Source of the DNA: Rhodospirillales bacterium
GTDB taxonomy: Bacteria > Pseudomonadota > Alphaproteobacteria > CACIAM-22H2
NCBI GenBank assembly: GCA_016195145.1
Contig: JACQAF010000227.1
Span: 1-8,289, forward strand
Direction of reading: 5' to 3'
DNA length: 8,289 bases
Below are positions 5,800 through 8,289 of this stretch, piece by piece (position 1 is the first letter of the stretch; every line of letters begins with the position of its first letter). A program made the translations under genes and the position numbers. A model generated the notes under the pieces. It saw only the letters and a list, made by a program, of their open reading frames with translations. It searched no databases and was not told the origin of the DNA.

Positions 5800-7215
5800 T
5801 CACGCAACCAGCGTTTCGCGCCCGATCAGGCGCAAAGCGCGCCCGCGCAGCTTTGTCGGTTTTGTCCGCAGCCGCGCTGCGGCGGGCGAAACCGCCACCC
5901 GCCCTTCGCGCACGAATGCTTCGTGGTTCGCCTCGATGTCAGCGGGATCGTAGAGATAATTGACCATCAAACCATACGATTGATGCAGCCCCTTGGCCGA
6001 GACGTCGGCGAGCCAATTCAGGCGCTCGATGCGCGCGCCGTTGCCCAGATGAAAACGAGCCACGGAATCGGCCGGCCCTTCCTTTCCTCGCACATCGATC
6101 AGGTATTCGGCGCATAGTCGCATGAGCGGTCCCTGTAACGCCGCGTTCAGCGCAGGGTGGCGGATCCAGCTGCTATCGGCCAGCAATGCCTTGACGAGGC
6201 CCTTCGACGCCGGTCGCCCAGTCGCCTCGCGCAGCTTCTCGCGGTCGCTGGCGGCGAGCATGTCGGGCGCGCCTTCGCCGAAGCGCCGTTCGACCCAGGC
6301 GCGAAATCCCGGGATCGGCGATAGCGTGGCAAAAGTCATCAGCTTGGGGAATTCCCGCGACAGGTCGCTCACCACTTGTTTGATCAGGAAGTTGCCGAAT
6401 GAAATGCCGCGCAAGCCCGGCTGACAGTTGCTGATCGAATAAAAAATTGCCGTGTCGGCGGCCGGTTCGTCGATTAGCGCGGACGGCGATTCGATTAGCG
6501 GGGTGATCGCCGCCGACATACCGCGCACCAAAGCCACCTCGACGAAAATCAGCGGCTCGTCAGGAAGCGCCGGGTGAAAGAACGCAAAGCAACGCCGGTC
6601 ACGCGCCAGTCGTCGGCGCAAATCGTCCCAGCCACGAATTGCATGCACTGCTTCATAAGCGATGAGTTTTTCGAGGATCGCTGCCGGCGTATGCCAGTCG
6701 ATGCATTCGATCTGCAGGAAGCCGCGATTGAACCACGAGCCGAGCAAATGGCGTAGATCGGCCTCGACCGGTTCGAGATGGGGATGCGTCGGCAACGCTT
6801 GCAATAAATGTTCGCGCATCTTGACGATCGCCGCCGTGCCGCCCGGCGCCATATTGATCCGGCGCAGCAGCTCCTGGCGCGGCGGTTCGACCGCACGACT
6901 TAGCGCCATATAATCGGCGAAATCGCTCGTGCGGCCATAAGCCTCGGCCGCCGCGCGTATGGCATCCGGATCCGGTGCATAGCGGGTCGCCAATATAGCG
7001 AGGAAACGTAGCCGGCCAGCCTCGTCCATACGCTCGTAGCGCGCCACGATCTCGCGCGCCAGCGCCGTTCCCGAAGCCTCACCGCGCTCGGAGACGAGTT
7101 TGGCGCACAGCGATCCCGCCAGATCGACCGGATCGGCGTCGTCCGGCAATCCGAGCAACGCCCGGCCGCGATCGGCGATCGAGACGAATATGTCGTTGAG
7201 CAGTGCCCGTCGCAT
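5800..7215 (-). CDS. matA: Malonyl-CoA decarboxylase
   Basis: This 471-aa enzyme decarboxylates malonyl-CoA to acetyl-CoA and CO2 in the cytoplasm. The N-terminal helical region spans about residues 1-160. The GNAT-like catalytic domain follows, with IDWHTPAAILEKLIAYEAVH near 172-191, CFAFFHPALPDEPLIFVEVAL near 209-229, and YSISNCQPGLRGISFGNFLIK near 259-279. Ser299 in TLSPIPGF and His389 in FHLGNGA match the catalytic serine and histidine known for this family, and NWLADVS...GLMVNY closes the site. The length is normal for bacterial enzymes. GGAGGG (minus strand of 7220-7225) lies four bases before the ATG. It follows the GntR gene by 32 bases, so the two form an operon. The locus context points to malonate catabolism rather than fatty-acid control. 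Confidence 0.95.
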   Translation of the reverse strand: MRRALLNDIFVSIADRGRALLGLPDDADPVDLAGSLCAKLVSERGEASGTALAREIVARYERMDEAGRLRFLAILATRYAPDPDAIRAAAEAYGRTSDFADYMALSRAVEPPRQELLRRINMAPGGTAAIVKMREHLLQALPTHPHLEPVEADLRHLLGSWFNRGFLQIECIDWHTPAAILEKLIAYEAVHAIRGWDDLRRRLARDRRCFAFFHPALPDEPLIFVEVALVRGMSAAITPLIESPSALIDEPAADTAIFYSISNCQPGLRGISFGNFLIKQVVSDLSREFPKLMTFATLSPIPGFRAWVERRFGEGAPDMLAASDREKLREATGRPASKGLVKALLADSSWIRHPALNAALQGPLMRLCAEYLIDVRGKEGPADSVARFHLGNGARIERLNWLADVSAKGLHQSYGLMVNYLYDPADIEANHEAFVREGRVAVSPAAARLRTKPTKLRGRALRLIGRETLVA

Positions 7216-7247
7216 AGAACCCTCCGTCGAAGCTTGGCGCCGTTCGC

Positions 7248-7928
7248 TTACACGCCGCTGCCCGTATGCAGAAAGGCTGGCGGCAGGGACGCGACGAAGT
7301 CCATGAACACATCGCCCTGAATGGCGACATGCCCTTGCATCGCCCGACGCGCCCGATCGCCGTCGCCGTCGAGGATCGCCTGCACCACCGCATCGTGTTC
7401 GTCGAGCGAACGCTGCAAGCGGCCGCGCACGCGTAACTGAAGCCGGCGATAGGGCGAAACGCGGTTGCGAATGGCGCGCGTCGTCTGCTCGAGAAACTGA
7501 TTATGGCTGCCGGTATAGATCAGCTCGTGAAAGCGCTTATTGGCGGCGTAATAACTGTCCGGCACCCCGGTTTTGGCAACCGCCCGACACGTATCGTGAA
7601 GTTCGACCAGCTGCCGGCGCTCGTCGTCGGTCATTCGCCGCGCCGCCAACTCGGCCGATAGCGATTCCAGATCGGCCATTACCTCGAACATCTGCATCAT
7701 GCCGGCGACAGTAAGGCGCGCCACGGCCGCCCCCTGGCGCGGGCGCGGCTCCACAAAACCGAGCGACGCCAATTGTAACAAGGCCTCTCGGATCGGCGTC
7801 CGCGACACCTGATATTTCTGGGCAAGATTCGTTTCTTCCAGCCGGCTACCCGGCTCGAGCGCGCCCGAGACGATATCAGCCTCGATCATCCGGCGAATCT
7901 GGTCGGTCAGGGTCTCTTCAGCGTTCAC
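7248..7928 (-). CDS. matR: GntR/FCD-family regulator, probable malonate regulator MatR
   Basis: This 226-aa regulator has an N-terminal winged helix (about residues 5-70: GALEPGSRLEETNLAQKYQVSRTPIREALLQLASLGFV) and a C-terminal all-helical FCD ligand domain. Asn130, His134, His178 and His200 lie at the positions of the usual metal-binding set in FCD proteins (NKRFHELI, DEHDAV, GHV); Asn replaces the more common Asp. It starts at GTG 7928 with only a weak ribosome-binding site. Its place upstream of malonyl-CoA decarboxylase and opposite a TRAP transporter matches rhizobial MatR, which represses malonate genes until malonate binds. That specific role is inferred from context. It probably binds the TGGTCT-AC-AGACCA palindrome in the divergent region and may regulate its own operon as well. 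Confidence 0.9.
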   Translation of the reverse strand: MNAEETLTDQIRRMIEADIVSGALEPGSRLEETNLAQKYQVSRTPIREALLQLASLGFVEPRPRQGAAVARLTVAGMMQMFEVMADLESLSAELAARRMTDDERRQLVELHDTCRAVAKTGVPDSYYAANKRFHELIYTGSHNQFLEQTTRAIRNRVSPYRRLQLRVRGRLQRSLDEHDAVVQAILDGDGDRARRAMQGHVAIQGDVFMDFVASLPPAFLHTGSGV

Positions 7929-7964
7929 AATAAATCCATTTATCTGATGAAAAACAACATATTA

Positions 7965-7993
7965 ACAGAAAATCCACACCCTAGGATTTCTGT
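7965..7993. repeat. Imperfect hairpin in the matR / TRAP intergenic region
   Basis: ACAGAAAATCC (7965-7975) and GGATTTCTGT (7984-7993) pair with one bulged A around an 8-base loop. It lies 37 bases upstream of the matR start codon. It could be a leader hairpin of the matRA transcript or a second protein-binding dyad; the sequence does not decide. Confidence 0.45.
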
Positions 7994-8027
7994 CGAATTA
8001 CAACTCATAGATACATGAAATAAGATT

Positions 8028-8057
8028 TTGCATGCAAGATTAATATGTTTGCATATT
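8028..8057. promoter_or_regulatory. Two AT-rich dyads in the divergent control region
   Basis: TTGCATGCAA (8028-8037) is a perfect 10-base palindrome. AATATG-TTTG-CATATT (8042-8057) is a 6-4-6 inverted repeat. Both lie in a clearly AT-rich stretch between the two divergent transcripts. They could be sites for a second regulator or parts of the promoters. Confidence 0.35.
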
Positions 8058-8086
8058 TGATGTTGATCCACATATTAAGGTATGGT
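8057..8086 (+). promoter_or_regulatory. Putative promoter of the TRAP transporter operon
   Basis: TTGATG (8057-8062) and TATGGT (8081-8086) are spaced by 18 bases, each with four of six consensus matches. The -10 runs into the GntR-type palindrome. An alternative pair is TTGCAT (8049-8054) with CATATT (8071-8076), spaced by 16. Confidence 0.4.
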
Positions 8087-8096
8087 CTACAGACCA
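8083..8096. promoter_or_regulatory. GntR/FCD-type operator TGGTCT-AC-AGACCA
   Basis: This is a perfect inverted repeat with 6-base arms and a 2-base centre. It contains the GGTC...GACC core typical of FCD-subfamily operators. It overlaps the proposed -10 of the TRAP operon, where binding would block transcription. MatR, encoded by the divergent gene, is the obvious candidate binder. Confidence 0.65.
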
Positions 8097-8155
8097 CCGG
8101 CGATCAACGCCTAATCAAGATCAAGTCGTAATCACCGCCATACAGGGAGGATGCC

Positions 8156-8289
8156 ATGTTGCCCGTGAAGATTTTTGCCGCGGCCGTCGTCACCGCCGGC
8201 CTGTTTGCCGCCCAGTCGGCATCCGCGCAAACGCAATTGAAAGCGTCGCACCAATTTCCTGGCGGCAAGGGAGACGTGCGCGACGAGAT
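8156..8289 (+). CDS. dctP: TRAP transporter solute-binding protein (DctP family), 3' partial
   Basis: Only the first 44 residues are present. They begin with a clear Sec signal peptide: a lysine near the start, a hydrophobic core (FAAAVVTAGLFAA), and a probable cut after Ala24 in SASA-Q. The mature part opens LKASHQFPGGKGDVRDE, which is characteristic of periplasmic DctP-type receptors of TRAP carboxylate transporters. AGGGAGG at 8144-8150 lies five bases before ATG 8156; an ATG at 8151 is out of frame. It is divergent from matR-matA, so its ligand is probably malonate. The small and large membrane subunits would be expected beyond the window. Confidence 0.85.
   Translation, partial: MLPVKIFAAAVVTAGLFAAQSASAQTQLKASHQFPGGKGDVRDE

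Overview
The window looks like ordinary chromosome of a GC-rich alphaproteobacterium. The reasons are the GC-rich coding sequence, a malonyl-CoA decarboxylase gene next to a GntR/FCD regulator and facing a TRAP transporter, and an ArsR-SRPBCC-GFA gene cluster of a type common in that class. The genus cannot be read from the sequence.

Left part (1-1786). The end of a LexA/CI-like S24 peptidase-domain regulator enters from the left edge; its DNA-binding half lies outside. It is followed by a nested inverted repeat. Next comes an AT-rich promoter with a perfect 6-3-6 palindrome between its -35 and -10 boxes. Two small genes of unknown function follow (691-987 and 1126-1401), with nearly identical ribosome-binding/start contexts. 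A less GC-rich stretch with one doubtful small minus-strand reading frame separates them from the next gene.

Middle part (1787-5755). A LctP-family lactate/glycolate permease stands alone. After about 440 bases with no convincing gene comes a compact five-gene plus-strand operon: an ArsR-family repressor, an SRPBCC/AHSA1 protein, two tandem GFA-domain zinc proteins that are about 73% identical, and a TfoX N-terminal-domain protein. Short AT-rich palindromic elements just upstream of the ArsR gene are candidate self-operators.

Right part (5800-8289). This is the regulatory end of a malonate-use locus. A GntR/FCD regulator (matR-like) and malonyl-CoA decarboxylase (matA) lie in one minus-strand operon. 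They diverge from a TRAP solute-binding protein gene that runs off the right edge. The 227-base AT-rich divergent region holds a 14-base TGGTCT-AC-AGACCA palindrome over a probable -10 box, plus further dyads. The simplest reading is that malonate enters through the TRAP system, is activated to malonyl-CoA by an enzyme outside the window, and is decarboxylated to acetyl-CoA by MatA under MatR control.

I found no RNA gene, insertion sequence or CRISPR array, and no clear undescribed system. The items most worth a second look are the S24 regulator / operator / two-small-gene module on the left and the divergent malonate control region on the right.
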